Shown: positions 43,935 through 57,404 of the stretch, one piece after another
Numbering within the stretch: position 1 is the first letter of the stretch
Layout of the letters: each line of letters starts with the position of its first letter
Origin: Uranotaenia lowii
Lineage: Eukaryota; Arthropoda; Insecta; Diptera; Culicidae
NCBI RefSeq assembly: GCF_029784155.1
Contig: NC_073692.1
Coordinates: 324,195,906-324,259,905 of the forward strand
Direction: 5' to 3'
DNA: 64,000 nucleotides
Position numbers and translations under genes: made by a program
The notes under the pieces: generated by a model
Database searches by the model: none
Seen by the model: the letters and a program-made list of their open reading frames with translations, nothing else
What the model was told of the DNA's origin: nothing

Positions 43935-44790
43935 CAGCCAAATGTGATATGTCAAAATTCGACCATATAAATTTCAGAATTGGCAAAAAAACCTGATCAG
44001 TGCAAAAGTTTAAGCTCTATTGGACTTGATTTAGGGCTTTCGTAGTTTTGACCCTCAAAAAATACCAAAGGGGGAATAAAAGGAAACGGAAAATTCAAAA
44101 TCCTTATTTTGGCACCAAATTTTTAAAAAAACTTCGAAATCCGGTGTTATTTTATAAAAAAAACATTTCAAAATTGGAATTAAAAAAAATTCAAAAATCC
44201 CCAAAAGGGGGAACAAAGCAAATTCGGATATACTTAATTTTAATTTTGATGCCGAATGACTTAGAAATGCATGAAATGTCGAGTTCTGGTGAAGAAATTA
44301 AAATTGATGGTCAAAAATAGACATTTTAAGACGTTTTTTCTTCAAAACCCGACTGAATCTCATACAATAGAAATTTGAGCAAATAATTTTTTTTGAGATA
44401 ACACCACATCTCGTCGTTTTTCTAGTATTTTAGCACCATCATCAAAATTTCGATTTTCCTAATTATCTTTGTTCCCCCTTTGGTGATTTTGAAAATTTTA
44501 AAGTAAAATTTTGAGAAAACAATTTTTTTCGGATTAGATTTTTACGATTTGTACATTTTTAAGTCATTTGGCTTCAAAATTTAACTTCGATATTTCCGAT
44601 TTACTTTTGTCCTCCCTTTGTAATTTTTGATGGTAATAAAATCAAATCATTGAGCAGTTCGAGGCACCCTTCAATCAAGTCTAGTTGAGCTGGAATTTTG
44701 CACAGGTCAGTTATTTGGGCAAATCTACAAAATACATATGGTAAGTTTTTGAAACTTGATCATGAAATTTTTACCATACATCCATTGCCA
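43935..44790. mobile_element. Old, diverged foldback with duplicated arm units
   Basis: The unit 'accaaagggggaa(t/c)aaag ... aaatcggaaa' appears twice in direct orientation at about 44055 and 44195. It appears twice inverted at about 44470 (ttccccctttggtga) and 44610 (tcctccctttgtaattt). Outside them, acctgatcagtgcaaaag ... ttggacttgattt (43990) mirrors aatcaagtctagttgagctg ... ttttgcacaggtcag (44670). The frame 44048-44320 lies in the left arm and is not a gene. The termini are too diverged to place exactly. Confidence 0.65.
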
Positions 44791-45945
44791 TTCTTACCAA
44801 GCGAAAATGTTCCTTAATGCGCCTAGCGGATAAAATGCGCCTACGGCCGTTTGACGAAATGGCTGACAACACAACAAATCCAATCAATGCATTTTGAGAG
44901 TGATATGTTTTAAACACAAGGCAAGAACAAATTTTATGAATTTACTGAATCAAAAACAAACCTTGAATTCAATCAAGGTTTTGATACCTTTTGATGTAAA
45001 TTTTAGACTTTTAAAAGTTGTACGTAAAGAAACTCATAAAAAAACTTAGGTGGTTTTTGTTACTTATCCAAATGAACTTAAAAACAAATGTGAGCTTTTA
45101 TGCAGGTTTTATAATGATTAGAAAGTGGAATAAGAGAGTGTTTATGTATGCCTCCTTAATGCCTCTAACCTAAAATATCATATTTAATCGAATAAACATA
45201 TGATATTTATAATTGAAACTGCCTCCATATTATGGCAACGCTAACTTTTGTTTTATTCAATATATAAAAGTTATTGATTTAAAAAAAAAATTCAACTTTG
45301 TCATATGAAAGTTATCAGTTTCTAGCATTTTCATTGAAATTATACCGAAATATTCCCAGAAAATAGAAATTTTGTCTAAAACATAAATAGGCGCATTTAG
45401 CCCACATGGTTTGAGGTTCGGTTTTTTTGACAACAGTGTATTTGTGTATGTAGTTTTTTTTACACATATTCGATGTTTTAATCAACAATATTCTGCTTAA
45501 AAGACGCATAAATCCCGCTTCTACCCTACATTTATAAGTTACGGGCCCGAAGTTGCAAAAAACGGGTTCTTCAAATTCAAAAGCAATAATTTGTTAACCA
45601 TGAAACAGTTTTTCTCTAACTATGTATTTTTAAGTGACTTGGGATCTAAGTTGGCTTTGCTCGAGTGCGGTTGCTTTTTTTCATAGTCGCGTTTTTTCGG
45701 AGCTGGTAAATTTAAATTCTTTAAAATAATTGTATTTTCATTAAAGATCCGTTGTTTTACTTTTAAATAATAAGATGTAGCAGTGGGAAGTTTCCTTTTT
45801 AATCAGTTGTTGTGTGAAGATTTTTAATGATTGTGGGATTGAAAGAAGGACAACTGATTGAAAATAGATTTGGATATCTAACTTCCAATAAAATGTAGGT
45901 ATTTCAATAAAAGAAAGGTATGAAAAGTTGAAGTGTCGATCTTTT
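44791..45945. other. Unassigned AT-rich sequence
   Basis: No recognisable gene. A phrase aatgcgcctagcggataaaa then tgcgcctacggccg near 44817 stands out in GC content but is isolated. Confidence 0.3.
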
Positions 45946-47271
45946 CCCGATCAGGAGGGAAAAACTAAATTATATCAAGATGAGATATTTTGATACTAAT
46001 TTTTTCCTATCTGAGTGAGTAATGATTCTGTACTCGTTGGATGTTAAAATAACTCGAATTATTTCAAAAAAATCTTTGCGATCATAGCTAAATTATATCA
46101 ATTTTAGATATGCTCATTTCAAGATTGTATCTCATTCAGAAAGCATAGTTTGATATTGGACAGAACAAAGCTTATCAAAATTATAACTTATCAAGATATG
46201 AGTGCTTCGAGAAAATTTCTAGTGGGATGTCAAAAAACCACATTATATACTAACCCGATCAGGAGAGAATATCAAAATAAGAACTTAAACATATCTCAAC
46301 GAGATATTTATATCTTTTTCAGTAAGAATATTGTTCTCATAATTTTCGACTCTTAGTTTCTTGAATCTTGGTTATATCTTATTTTGATTAACATTCTTGA
46401 ATAGGATTGAACTCATTTTCAACGATAAAGAATTTGTTTCAAATTGTTATAATATATTATAACCGTATCTCATTTTGATATGCATATCACTTTCCATGAA
46501 ACACGGACATCGAAGTCAACGGCCCAAACCGTACTTTGATGAGTTTCGCCCAGCAGATTCAAAAAATTGAATCAAATTTTTGGGATACCTAAAATGGAGC
46601 ATGATTTTAGCAAATAGTGTGGGTAACTGACATTCCACTAGAAACTTTTCTTGAAGTATTCATATCTTAATAAGTTATAATTTTGATAGGATTTATTTTG
46701 CCTAGTATCAAACTATGCTATCTGAACCAGATATAAACTCGATAGGAGCATTTCAAAAACTGATATAATTTAGCTATGATCGTATAGATTTTTTGATATA
46801 ATTTGAGACATTTTAACATCCTACGAGTACTGAATTATAACTCATTTAGATAGAAAAAAATTAGTATCAAAATATCTCATCTTGATATAATTTAGTTTTT
46901 CCCTCCTGATCGGGAAAACTATGCTCAATTTTTGGTTTCCCAGAAATTGGATTCAATTTTATGGATCGGTTGAGCGAATTTCATTAATACACGGTTTTGA
47001 CCGTTGACTTCGATGTCCGTGTTTCATAAAAAGTTGCACGTTTATCAAAATATGATATAATCGTTTTTTTTAGGACAATCCGAAAAAAAAAAATCTTTAC
47101 CATTGAAAATGAGCTCAACCCCATTCAAGTCTGTTAATCAGAATAAGATATAATTAAGATTGGAGAAACTTAAAATCGAAAATTTAGAGTACTTAATTAT
47201 AACTGAATCAGATGTAAATATCTTGGTGAGATACGTTTGAGTTATTATTTTGATATGCTCTCCTGATCGGG
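45946..47271. mobile_element. Interleaved inverted repeats with CCCGATCAGGAG termini
   Basis: Four segments follow each other: X (45946-46250), Y (46254-46609), X inverted (46610-46914) and Y inverted (46915-47271). X and Y both start cccgatcaggag; their inverted copies both end ctcctgatcggg. X and Y are rich in atatc/gatat phrases (ttatatcaagatgagatatt). Y contains gaaacacggacatcgaagtc (about 46498), mirrored as gacttcgatgtccgtgtttc at about 47007. There is no coding sequence. This looks like two MITE-type palindromes of one family arranged in an unusual order. Confidence 0.75.
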
Positions 47272-49110
47272 TTATTATCAGTATGCCAGTCTTTCTGTTT
47301 TTATAAATATTGGAGTAAAGATGGGCAATAAATGTACTTTTACTACTAACCGGAATGCTGACAAGTTCTGGCTGTGTATTTATCATAAGCATTCTGTGTT
47401 AATACCGATGTTAACTTTGAAATTTTAGTATACAGAAATGGCACGGACGTTTTTTATTGGACACCCCTGATAATCGAATCTTTTTGAGGTAAAATCATGT
47501 TAAGCTTAACTCCATAATTGGACGTTTGAAGCTCCCAGAGAGGACTTTACCAAATCCTTTTTTTTAATTTTATAAAATTGTCATTAACTCATGCTTTTTA
47601 CAAACAATACAAATTGCAAATCACGAATCTTTAAAAAAAACTCTATATTCGTTTGTAGTTTCAATTTTGAATGCAGGTGAATTTGTAATGTTCGATAATT
47701 GCACGAATAATCGCAAAAACTTTTTTTTTTGACATCCTTCAAAAAAATTTGCTTAAGGAAATAAAAATATTAGTAAAGTTATCTTCGCAATGCTGTGTAA
47801 TTCCTATATTTCAGGATGATGAATAAAAGATTCCAGTAAATTTTGATTTCCGTTTGCAAACGTATAGTTAAAAGAAATTCACGATTTTTCAATTTCTTCG
47901 GACATCGGAATAACAAGTAATCCCACGAGACCCTAGATTAATTTCTAAATGAACATCTTGATGAAGGTCTTGACTTTTCAAAAAATCCAAAAACAAGCTG
48001 CCAAAAACAGCAACCTCGAAAAAGTTTTTAACGTTTTGGGAAGACAGATTTTTTTCAATTGTTCATAAATTTCATAAATTTCATAAATTTTAAGTTTGCG
48101 TATAGCAATGCTTTGCACGAAAAACTTTAACTAGCTTTGAACATCGGAATAAAAAATGTCTATGAATTTATTCTTTTGTTCGTTCTTGAAATATTGACTG
48201 ATATCATCTAAGTTATCTCAAGTTGCCTGTCTTATCACTCCGAATTTGAGTAGTTTTTGCTAAAATTTTCCAAAATATGGCCAGTTCGGAACAAAACTAC
48301 AATGTTCGAAGTTTTAGGAAAATCGACCTGATGACATGAAAATATCTTCCTTGTGGGAATTTGAATCTGCCATTGGCAGCATACAAAATCCTAAAAGTAA
48401 GCGTTTTCACGCGATGCAAATCTACAGAAGCATTTGAAAAACTTTCAATATCCATGACGAATTTCATATAAATTGTTAGTACTAAAAAACATTTAAGAAA
48501 TGATCCGTTTTGCCCCCATTTACTTTTAATGGAAAAATGTGTCTCTTTAAAAGTTTTCAGGACGTAACGTATATAGAAAAATTTTATAGACAACATTTGA
48601 AAAGGACTTGACAGGCAAAAAATTTACAAAAATATTCAGCTCAAAAATTACAGCTCCTTTACAATTGTGGTTCATTTAAGAGATTTTGGAAAAAATGATT
48701 GAATTTTTTGAAAACAATATTGATTTTTTATTTAAACCCTACACGGAGTAAAATGCATATAAAACACTAAAACTGAATTTCCCAATAACTGCCATCTCAG
48801 GATTAGATGAAATTTGTTCAAGCCGGGTAATAACAAGGCCAATAAATCGACCATACATTGCAACTTGTGCATATTTAAGGGATAAAAGATTTTTTTAGCA
48901 AAAACTTTTTCATGACGTTTTTTAAATTATAACGTATATTTTCAGTGTAGATTTTCAACCCTCTTCGTTGAATTGATTGTATTGATTGCGAAAAAATAAG
49001 AGCTTCGATTGTAATTATTGATGTTGAAAGTAAGTGGAAATCCTACACTGGAAAAAAATACAAACTAAAAACTTAAAGTCGATTTAAAAAAAAATGACCA
49101 TTCCAGACAG
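47272..49110. other. Unassigned AT-rich sequence
   Basis: About 1.8 kb with no gene, terminus or tandem repeat that I recognise. The short frame 48297-48596 (minus) has no recognisable motif. Confidence 0.3.
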
Positions 49111-49506
49111 AGGTGCCAGGTGCCCTTATTTTTCATGATTTGTCGTGATTTTCGATTTCTTGATTCTTCAAAAACTCTGCAATGATCCTGATTTTTGAAA
49201 GAGGGTCTTCTCAATGTCCTGGTTTGTACTGATTTTTAAAAAAGTTTTACAACTACAATCGAATTTGTAGTTAATTGATGAGATTATCGAATAAATTTGT
49301 TATCAAATAGTTTAAACACATTGCACCGATAGTAATCTCTTATTCTGATAATTTTTAAATTTAGCCAAGAAGCTGCTCAGTTCTGTTACATGATTTAAGG
49401 CATTTTTAAGTGCATAGCTTATATTTATGCAGCTATATATTATTTCCATCAATCTTGTGTTGTCCTGAAAAATCCTGATTTTTGATAAAATCCACCTGAC
49501 CTCCTT
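49111..49506. mobile_element. Short element with AGGTGCCAGGT-type ends, copy 2
   Basis: Left aggtgccaggtgcccttatt and right ccacctgacctcctt, with 'gtcctgattttt' phrases inside. Related to 29253-29674 along its length, in the same orientation. Confidence 0.6.
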
Positions 49507-49964
49507 GATTTTAGAATTTGTTGAATAATATGGGCTACAACTCTTCTGAACATCGCAAAGGGAACACTGTTAAGAAAAAATAAAAATTTCTTACAAAAAC
49601 TTTTTTCCCTTAATATGCATTAGTTGCAATGTATGGACGACTTATAGGTAGGTATTATTACTACACTTCTTATTAAAAAAAATCATCAAATTCTGTGATA
49701 ATCTTTTGTTTTTGGGAAGTTGAGTTTAAGTTTACAAAAGTTTTTTTCTAAGTTTAGGATTTTAAAATATTTCTTGTCAATATTTTTTTATAAAAATTAA
49801 TCATTTTTCAAAAAAAATCCCGTAGCCCAGATTTGTGTAGAAATTGTTATTTCGAAGCTAAAAATTTTCATAAAAAGTTGACCTGAAAAATTTGGCCCAC
49901 TTCATATGTTAGTCTAGATCTTTTTTGGGAAATGTATAGTATGCAACGTGCCTTAACTACATTA
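49507..49964. other. Unassigned AT-rich spacer
   Basis: Nothing recognisable. Confidence 0.3.
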
Positions 49965-50868
49965 CACAGCAAAAAATTTCTAAAAGTATTCGCAATCTAA
50001 AATACGAGTGATCTACTTTTTGACCAGTGTAATTCAAAACTGATGTAATTTTACACTCTTTTTGATTTTTTTTTGAATCGTTGGTATAAACTTAATTTTG
50101 TATGATGTATGTTTACACGCCCTGATCTAAAAAATATATCTCAATATAAAATTACATCGAAAACAATGTAAAACACGACAGATCCATTGTTTTCCTTTTT
50201 TTCGCGGGATAAATTGTTCTGTTTCTATCCGAGATGGTGGTTTATTGTGCGAAAAGAAAAAAAATCGCTTCCGCAGTTAATTTTGTATTAAAACCGAACC
50301 AAATTCTTTCAGAATTGAATTTAAAAATGGTAGGTTATAGTTTTAGACGAAATGAAAAAAATGGAACTTAAAATTCTCTTTCGATTGCAGGAATTGCAGT
50401 TGGTTCAAGAGCCGAATCAATGTTGAATGTTTCTAATGTTTAGGGGATTCCGATTACTATGCTGTTCCGGAAGGATTCAAGAATGCTGCCTGACGCTGAT
50501 CGGCAAAACATCGCCCTGTTGGGGATCATCGGACACAACCACAATTTTTGAGTTTGCAGTGTATCGGCAATATGTGTTAAATAAAATGACACATGTGGCG
50601 TATTTATTCATAAACAACACCCAAAATCTGATTATTTAAAAAAAATTGTAATAATAACAGTAATATGTTTTGAAATTTACATCATTGTGTATTTTTACAC
50701 GACGGTTTATGTCATCCGTTTTCGTGCATTGTTTTCGATCTAAATTTACACGCCTCAAAAATTACATTGTTGAGAAAAATACACCGTGGTAGAATTTTGT
50801 ATCAAAATCGATGTTCCGATTTCGTGCATCGTTTTCGATCTAAATTTACACGATTTTTTCTTGCTGTG
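49965..50868. mobile_element. TIR element with CACAGCAAAAAA ends
   Basis: TA-cacagcaaaaaatttc at the left and gattttttcttgctgtg-TA at the right give 904 bp with flanking TA (49963-49964 and 50869-50870). Near the right end, ttcgtgcattgttttcgatc and taaatttacacg occur twice (about 50720 and 50822), like the subterminal repeats of the element ending at 37923. The middle (about 50390-50580) is GC-richer, follows tttcgattgcag and may be exon-derived. I cannot name a product (frame 50427-50639 has no domain). Confidence 0.6.
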
Positions 50869-51603
50869 TAGGACTATAAACATACAAAGTTTCATTCAAC
50901 TCTGAGAGGTTCATGCCAGGTAATGAGTCAGGTTGGCGCGAAATCCGTGTATTATCTGAATCACCAAGTTTAAAAACAGCAGTTCTCTAAAAGCTTTACT
51001 TGAAATTCTTCCTGATGAATAATTATATGACTAATCATACATTTTTTAACGCTTTTCAATTTTATCCTTTTATCATCATCTAAAGCTTGGTTTATTTTGA
51101 AATGAGACACTTTCTTTTGATAATAACTATGATCCTAGAGATCGGACATGCAACATTTTGACAGCCAATTTGTGTTGCTTTTAAAAGAACTATCCTGCCT
51201 TATACTTTCATAAGTTTAATTTAACACAATTGCAAGATATTAAAAACGCTAGAGATTATTCACTATTCACAGTTTCCTTCGAAATCCATCATTACGAAAT
51301 CGAGGGCAGACAAAACCGTTGTGTTTACCTAAAATAACTTATCGTGACTGATGAAAAAAAGTTAAAATATTGTCAAAAATGTCTAAATAGCCCAAACCTA
51401 GTATTGGAGTGAAGAACATGAACGAAAACTACGGTTTAAGATCATCAGTGAAGTTGAGGCTTATACCAGCATTTGAAACTATGAAAAACTAATTTTAAAT
51501 CGTTGAAATTATCTCTAAGAGTCTAAAGGGTTACCTAGCAATCAGCCATGTGAACTGAAGCTCAAATTTTTGTCATTTCCTACGCTCGTAAGCTCTATAG
51601 TTA
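50869..51603. other. Unassigned AT-rich sequence
   Basis: Nothing recognisable. Confidence 0.3.
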
Positions 51604-52098
51604 GCTTGCCAGATTGCCCGATTTTATCCGGGTTTGCCCGGATATTTGATGCAAAATTTCGAGAAAGTCTAGTCCGGCCCGGTTGCTCGGATATCGTGAA
51701 AAAAGTCCGGATATTGCCCGGATTTTTTAACAATTTTCACAAATAAATCAAAAAAAATCAAAGTTTTCGAGTACGTTTCAGCAAAATCTTTTATCGGTAT
51801 GGAAATTTTCAACGGTTGTTTAAAATAATTGCGCTGATTTACTTTTATAAACCTTTAAATATGTGTTCTAAAAAGTTGTTGGAAGTCTGCAATTACATTA
51901 ATAAAATATTAATTTCGATTTTTTTTTTGCATTTTTTCTTTGCTTTTATATATAATAACACCTAAATTTTGCCCGGTTTTTGCTCGGTTTTTGGATTTGA
52001 AAAATTGAAATCCATGCCCGGATTTTGCCAGGTTTTTTTTGAAAAAATGCCCGGAATTGCTAAGCCCGGATGGTAGTGGAAAAAATTCTGGCAACCTT
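51604..52098. mobile_element. Short element with GGTTGCCAG-type ends, copy 2
   Basis: Left gcttgccagattgcccgatt and right ttctggcaacctt, with repeated 'gcccgga' phrases. It is the partner of 6611-7075. The short minus frames here (51542-51733 and 51909-52094) reflect the repeated phrase, not a gene. Confidence 0.6.
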
Positions 52099-53768
52099 AC
52101 TCTATAGCCAGTGCCGAGACAATGTTACAGGTAGGTTTTGATGGACGACAAATTTTTAACAAGTTATTAATTTTCAACAAGTTACCGTGATTGAATCCTG
52201 TAAAATCTCTGCTCATGGCAATGTCCCTAGCAGAATACGGTTCATATTTCTAAATCTCTGCTTCTTTGAAAAGAAATATTAAGCAAGATTTTCGTTACGG
52301 AAATTTTAATTTTCAATGTTTTCAAAAACCTAAGCTGAATCCACCAAATGGTCTCTTGTTTCTGTAAGATAATAAGTATTGGTTAGCACGAAAATTCGGT
52401 TAATAACGAAAATTGAAGAAGGATAATGCAATCACCTGAAATTAAAATAAGACTAAGTTAATCTACCTTGATTTTCTTCTCAGAAAGCTTTTCGATCAAA
52501 CGAACGGTTTCAAAGATAGACGCATTGATAACAGTTCCAATTATAAATGAACTAAGCGTTATATCGGAAAAGATCGCATCAGCAAACTTTCTGCTGTTAG
52601 ATTTTTCTTGCAATACTCATTCTTAATTACGAACTATAACTTTCAGGCTTAGGAACTATCTTAAATGGTAAGTATTTAAAAAAAAAACATAAAAATTATA
52701 ATTTATATTTTAATTGTTTAATTAATAATTGATTATTAACTATCAAAAAGTGTCAAATGAAGGTCTGCAATCTAGAAATTTAATACATTTAAATATTATT
52801 TAATCTTATAAAATTAGGTTTATTAGCAGATTTCAAGTGATATGTAGAGATTCATGAATATCTTCCGTTTTTTTTTCTTATAAAAATTCAATGTTAATCA
52901 TTCTGTTCAATATAAATATATAACGAGTATAAGATTTTCATTCGCTGAATTTTAGGGCAATTTGAATTTTTCTTTTCTTAAAAAAGAGGGTTGAGTTATT
53001 TCCAAAGTTTTAAAAAAATACATCCAAAACTACCTTTGAATGAGGTATTTCATATGGGAAAAAACGTGTATCCATTCTGCTTTTTTGTTATTTATAAAGT
53101 TCAGTGATTTTCTTTTGAAGTGTTATTTTCAAATTGTTCAAAAATTCAGCTCCGTTTATTTCTTTTATGTTAAACATACATATTTTTAGATAATAATGGA
53201 TGTATGTAGTAAATTCAAAATAACAATTCGGCAGGGTCACCTTATTTCATTGAAAACCTTCGTACGAAAGCACGTACAAGCCTCGAAAGTTGGGGAGGCA
53301 GCAATGCATGAGGAATTGTTTTTTTTTTTTTTTTATTTTCGACGGTTCTAAACTTTCGATACAAACCTGGAATCAAACATTTTCGCTCTATTTTGTGTCG
53401 CACATCAACTCCGAAGCCAAAATTCCGTTTGGGGGGAGAAACCCGAAAAATAAAACCAGCAATCGATTCACATAGAAACAGCAAACCCCCCCGTGTCGCC
53501 TAGGGGGCAAATTTTCGGGGTTCATTTTGTATTATACTATTTGATGTTGGGAAGAAAAAAGTTTCACGTGGGTTTCCAGGTGAGTGAGGTGGTCAAATAT
53601 AAGCTGAATGAGGGGAGTGGGAAGTAATAAAGATTGCAATTTACTATTCCGTGTTGGTTTGGCTTTTTGGACTTTTTTTCTGCTTTCGTTCATCCAATCG
53701 GTAGAATAATAATTCGGTTTATACGGGTTGAAATTCGGGGGGACAGGAAGGTCCTTTTGCAATATTTA
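52099..53768. other. Unassigned AT-rich sequence
   Basis: Mostly unrecognised. From about 53230 to 53760 GC content is slightly higher and one T-run of about 20 bases occurs near 53320. The short frames 53242-53484 and 53532-53762 (minus) show no domain. Confidence 0.3.
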
Positions 53769-54774
53769 CAGTACCGTTCATAATTGTATAGAAATTGGAA
53801 GCACGCGCACTGTCACTTCGAATTTGAGCTTCCATAACTTTTTACTCTGATGATATTTTTTGATCAAACTTTCTGCGTTAGATACATCAACTATCACACT
53901 ATAATTTCACAAAATTTGAGCTTTCTGGAGTTTTTGTGGCCTGAGATACAGTAATTCTACGAAAATCGGACTTTTTGGACTTTTTTCATTCAAACTGCAA
54001 TATCTCAGAAACTACGCTATATTTTTTATTGAAATTTTGCAGAGTGATTGTTGAAATATAAAGCTAGCATGTCTGAAGTTTTTGAAAAGTTCTATCGATG
54101 GGATCAAAAGTTACGCGAGGTACAATATTTCAGGAATGAACCTAGAAATGCGATTTCTATAGAATTTTGGACGTTTGTTTCCAAAGAAAAATCCTATTTT
54201 ATGTTTAACCACCAGTAAGTCTATTTTAACCAAAAAATCAAAACAATATTGCGAGATTCCGATTTCGAAACACAAATACATCGTTTATTCCATTTTTTGT
54301 TTTCTTCATTGCTTTTGCCAGACATTTTTTAACTGATGTGTGGATGGAAAAGATATTGTTCTCATGAATCGTCCAAAATTCTATAGAAATCGCATTTCTA
54401 GGTTCATACCTAAATTATTGTACCTCGCGTAACTTTTGATCCCATCGATAGCACTTTTCAAAAACTTCAGACATGCTAGCTTTATATTTCAACAATCACT
54501 CTGCAAAATTTCAATAAAAAATATAGCGTAGTTTCTGAGATATTGCAGTTTGAATGAGGAAAGTCCAAAAAGTCCGATTTTCGTAGAATTACTGTTTCTC
54601 AGGCCACAAAAACTCCAGAAAGCTCAAATTTTGTGAAATTATAGTGTGATAGTTGATGTATCTGACGCAGAAAATTTGATCAAAAAATATCATCAGAGTA
54701 AAAAGTTATGGAAGTTCAAAGTCGAAGTGACAGTGCGCGTGTTTCCAATTTCTATACAATTATGAACGGTACTG
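53769..54774. mobile_element. Palindromic foldback transposon with TA target duplication
   Basis: A 1,006-bp near-perfect inverted repeat. The left starts cagtaccgttcataattgta; the right ends caattatgaacggtactg. TA flanks it at 53767-53768 and 54775-54776. The arms are about 415 bp with about 98% apparent identity by eye, for example gtgattgttgaaatataaag against ctttatatttcaacaatcac. A loop of about 170 bases lies near 54190-54360. It encodes nothing. The TA target and termini fit a Tc1/mariner-mobilised non-autonomous element. Confidence 0.9.
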
Positions 54775-57404
54775 TACGTGTTTATCTGGCATAAAGTCAA
54801 TCGTGAGCGGGAAATATTTGTTTTGCGTTTGCAGGGAATTTGCTGCTTTTTTGGTAGCGTTTGGAGATACCGGTTTGTTTTTTGCTATTTTTTTTAGTCT
54901 AACGAGTGAGGTTATGTTTCATGTGCTGTTGGACATGAATGTGGCCTGTCATAATATTTGGTTCGTCAGGCAATTTTCCATTCATTGAACACTGGATAAT
55001 AGAGGTAGGAAAATTTTGAAGCTATGTGTGCCGTGAAGCAGGAAATTATTTGATTTAACTTTTGCCAGGAATATGCCATCCTGGAAAATCTAATTCTGTA
55101 GCGCAAAAACATCTTCTTGGAATCGACATTCTATTTATAGCAGGAAATTAAAGCAAAAGCTCATGCATCAAAATTACTTTCAATATGTTGCTCCATTTTG
55201 AGAATACAAAAGACGAAATTTCCCACATTTTCGGTTGCTCTACCGCAACTGCCACAATATTTTGTTCTGGTTCCAATTCACAGGTTTCCAAAATATCAGC
55301 AGGAAATTCACACAAGTTTTGTACATCTACATAGAAGAAGTGTATGAAAAATGCTTCTCCAGGATCCATGAGGACATCTCAACTTGGCCACATTCCAATG
55401 TGCCGTATAGAGGATGGATGCATCACACAGACAGACGAAGATTGAAAATCCCCTTCCGTTGACAGAAGAAGTAATCAGCATCTGTCATGTGTATGTAACC
55501 CACAAATGTGCGGACATGACTGGAGTCCCACTTTTGCATCAATAGTGCCAGTTTAGCTAAAAATGGCAAAACCGACAAAAATGTTCTCCCACTCACTATT
55601 GCGCCATAGTCGGCAAACGACCAAGAGTCTGGCAGCAGAGAGAAACGATGCAGAGAAGCAGGAAACTTTGAAATAGAAACAGCATCAGGCCATCATCAGG
55701 ACGAAAGATGAAATATTTACCATAAATCCATCAAGCATACATCAAAATCAGAACATCCATTGTTGTGAGATTGTCCTGTGTGGGTTCATGTTGAAGTTGG
55801 CACTCGTCTTCCAGACGAGTTTGTTATTTTTTTCTGTATCAGAAGGTGCCTTGGAGAGTTTATGATACATGTTAAAATAACTTCATAAAGCTGACAAGCT
55901 TATAATTAAATTTTAACGCAATCTGTCAATCCTGTCGAAAGCGAAAGAAATTAAATTTTAATAATTTTTTTTTTTTTCATATGACTTATTCCAAGTATAT
56001 TTATATTTAGGTTTCATTTTTTTCATCAGTCTTCCCAGTGTCTCGATCCACACTTCCATCTCAATTCTTTGAAAAGACCCCACTTTAGATAAACCTTCCT
56101 TTACACAATGTAACCACGTTATTTAATAAAGGGCAACATTCTTCGGAATGGCAGACATCATGGTTATTCTCCGAGTTAGATCAACCTGCATCGGCTTTCG
56201 ACCGACGGACGTTCAACTCTCTTGATTCCATCTCAAATTGTTTGAGACAAAATAGCGTTGAACGTATAGGACCGGAAGCTTTGATGTCGAGTAAACTTTT
56301 CCTCCAGTATTGTGTGAAGTTATTCTAAGATTAAGAGTCATGTTTCGTCATCCCTGGATTTTTTGTATTTCCGAGTTAAAATGCGACTTTTTGTTTCCTT
56401 CCTCCTTGGTTGTGGACTTTTTCTTAATTAATATATTCTTCCTGATGCAACTGAACAGTATAAATCTTAGAGAAAATCTTGTATATTATTTAAATATATA
56501 TATATTTTTTTTTAATTAGAGAGACTTTATTATTTAAATAATTTTCTTAGACGATGAAACTTATCTAAGTTTGAAGTTGTTGGCAGAGGCAACATATTGC
56601 AGTTATTTTTTGCCCCTAAATGGATGCAGCACATTTATGGTCATTCTTAAATCAGTGCACAATGGGGAAAACTGTAAAAAAAAGTATCTGGGTAATCGAT
56701 TGGACATACTTTTAGATGCTACACGAGCTAACGAACGGAGATATTGTGCCATTCAACCCTCAATTCCCCCATATTTTGTAAACGGTCCATAAAAACACTG
56801 ATGTAGACTTGAAAATTCTGATCATAAATTGACCTAGTTTGAATTATTTTTTTCAAGGAGATAAATGCAAACTATTTGAGCTGAAACACTCTTTGAACGA
56901 TAGAGTAATGGCAGATTTTACCGTCAACTCTCCAAGATTTTTCAATAAGTTATGAAAACAGTTACATTGAACTTGAAAATTTTGAATCAAATGAGACCTA
57001 TCTTTCCAAGTATCACAGATTAAGTAAAATGGCTTTTTTGAGTTTTATTATTGTTTTATGAAGACTTTTCCATGGCATCCAATTATTAAAACAGTTTTAT
57101 TGTAACATAAATGAAATGCTTCATTTATCATGTGTTTTAAAATAGCCCTGAAAATTTTGCTAGAACTTGAATAAAACACTACCTTAAGAGTATTGTAAAA
57201 AAGTTGGTTAAGTATTGTTGAAGCTTCAATAAAATACATACTTTCCTGTTTTTATTAGAGCTTTGGTACCTGTTTCCATAAAGCATTCATTGCTTTTTTA
57301 AAACTTGCGTTCAAGCCAAGTTGAAAAAGCCAAGCCAAGAGGATGTAGACATGATAAAACTAAATGACGGATAATTTGACAATCCAGATGAAGCGTATAC
57401 ACTA
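54775..57404. other. Unassigned region
   Basis: About 2.6 kb with short frames but no recognised domain (54803-54988, 55148-55369 minus, 55235-55462, 56310-56519 and 56571-56792). 55140-55480 is slightly GC-richer. No repeat termini stood out. Confidence 0.3.
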
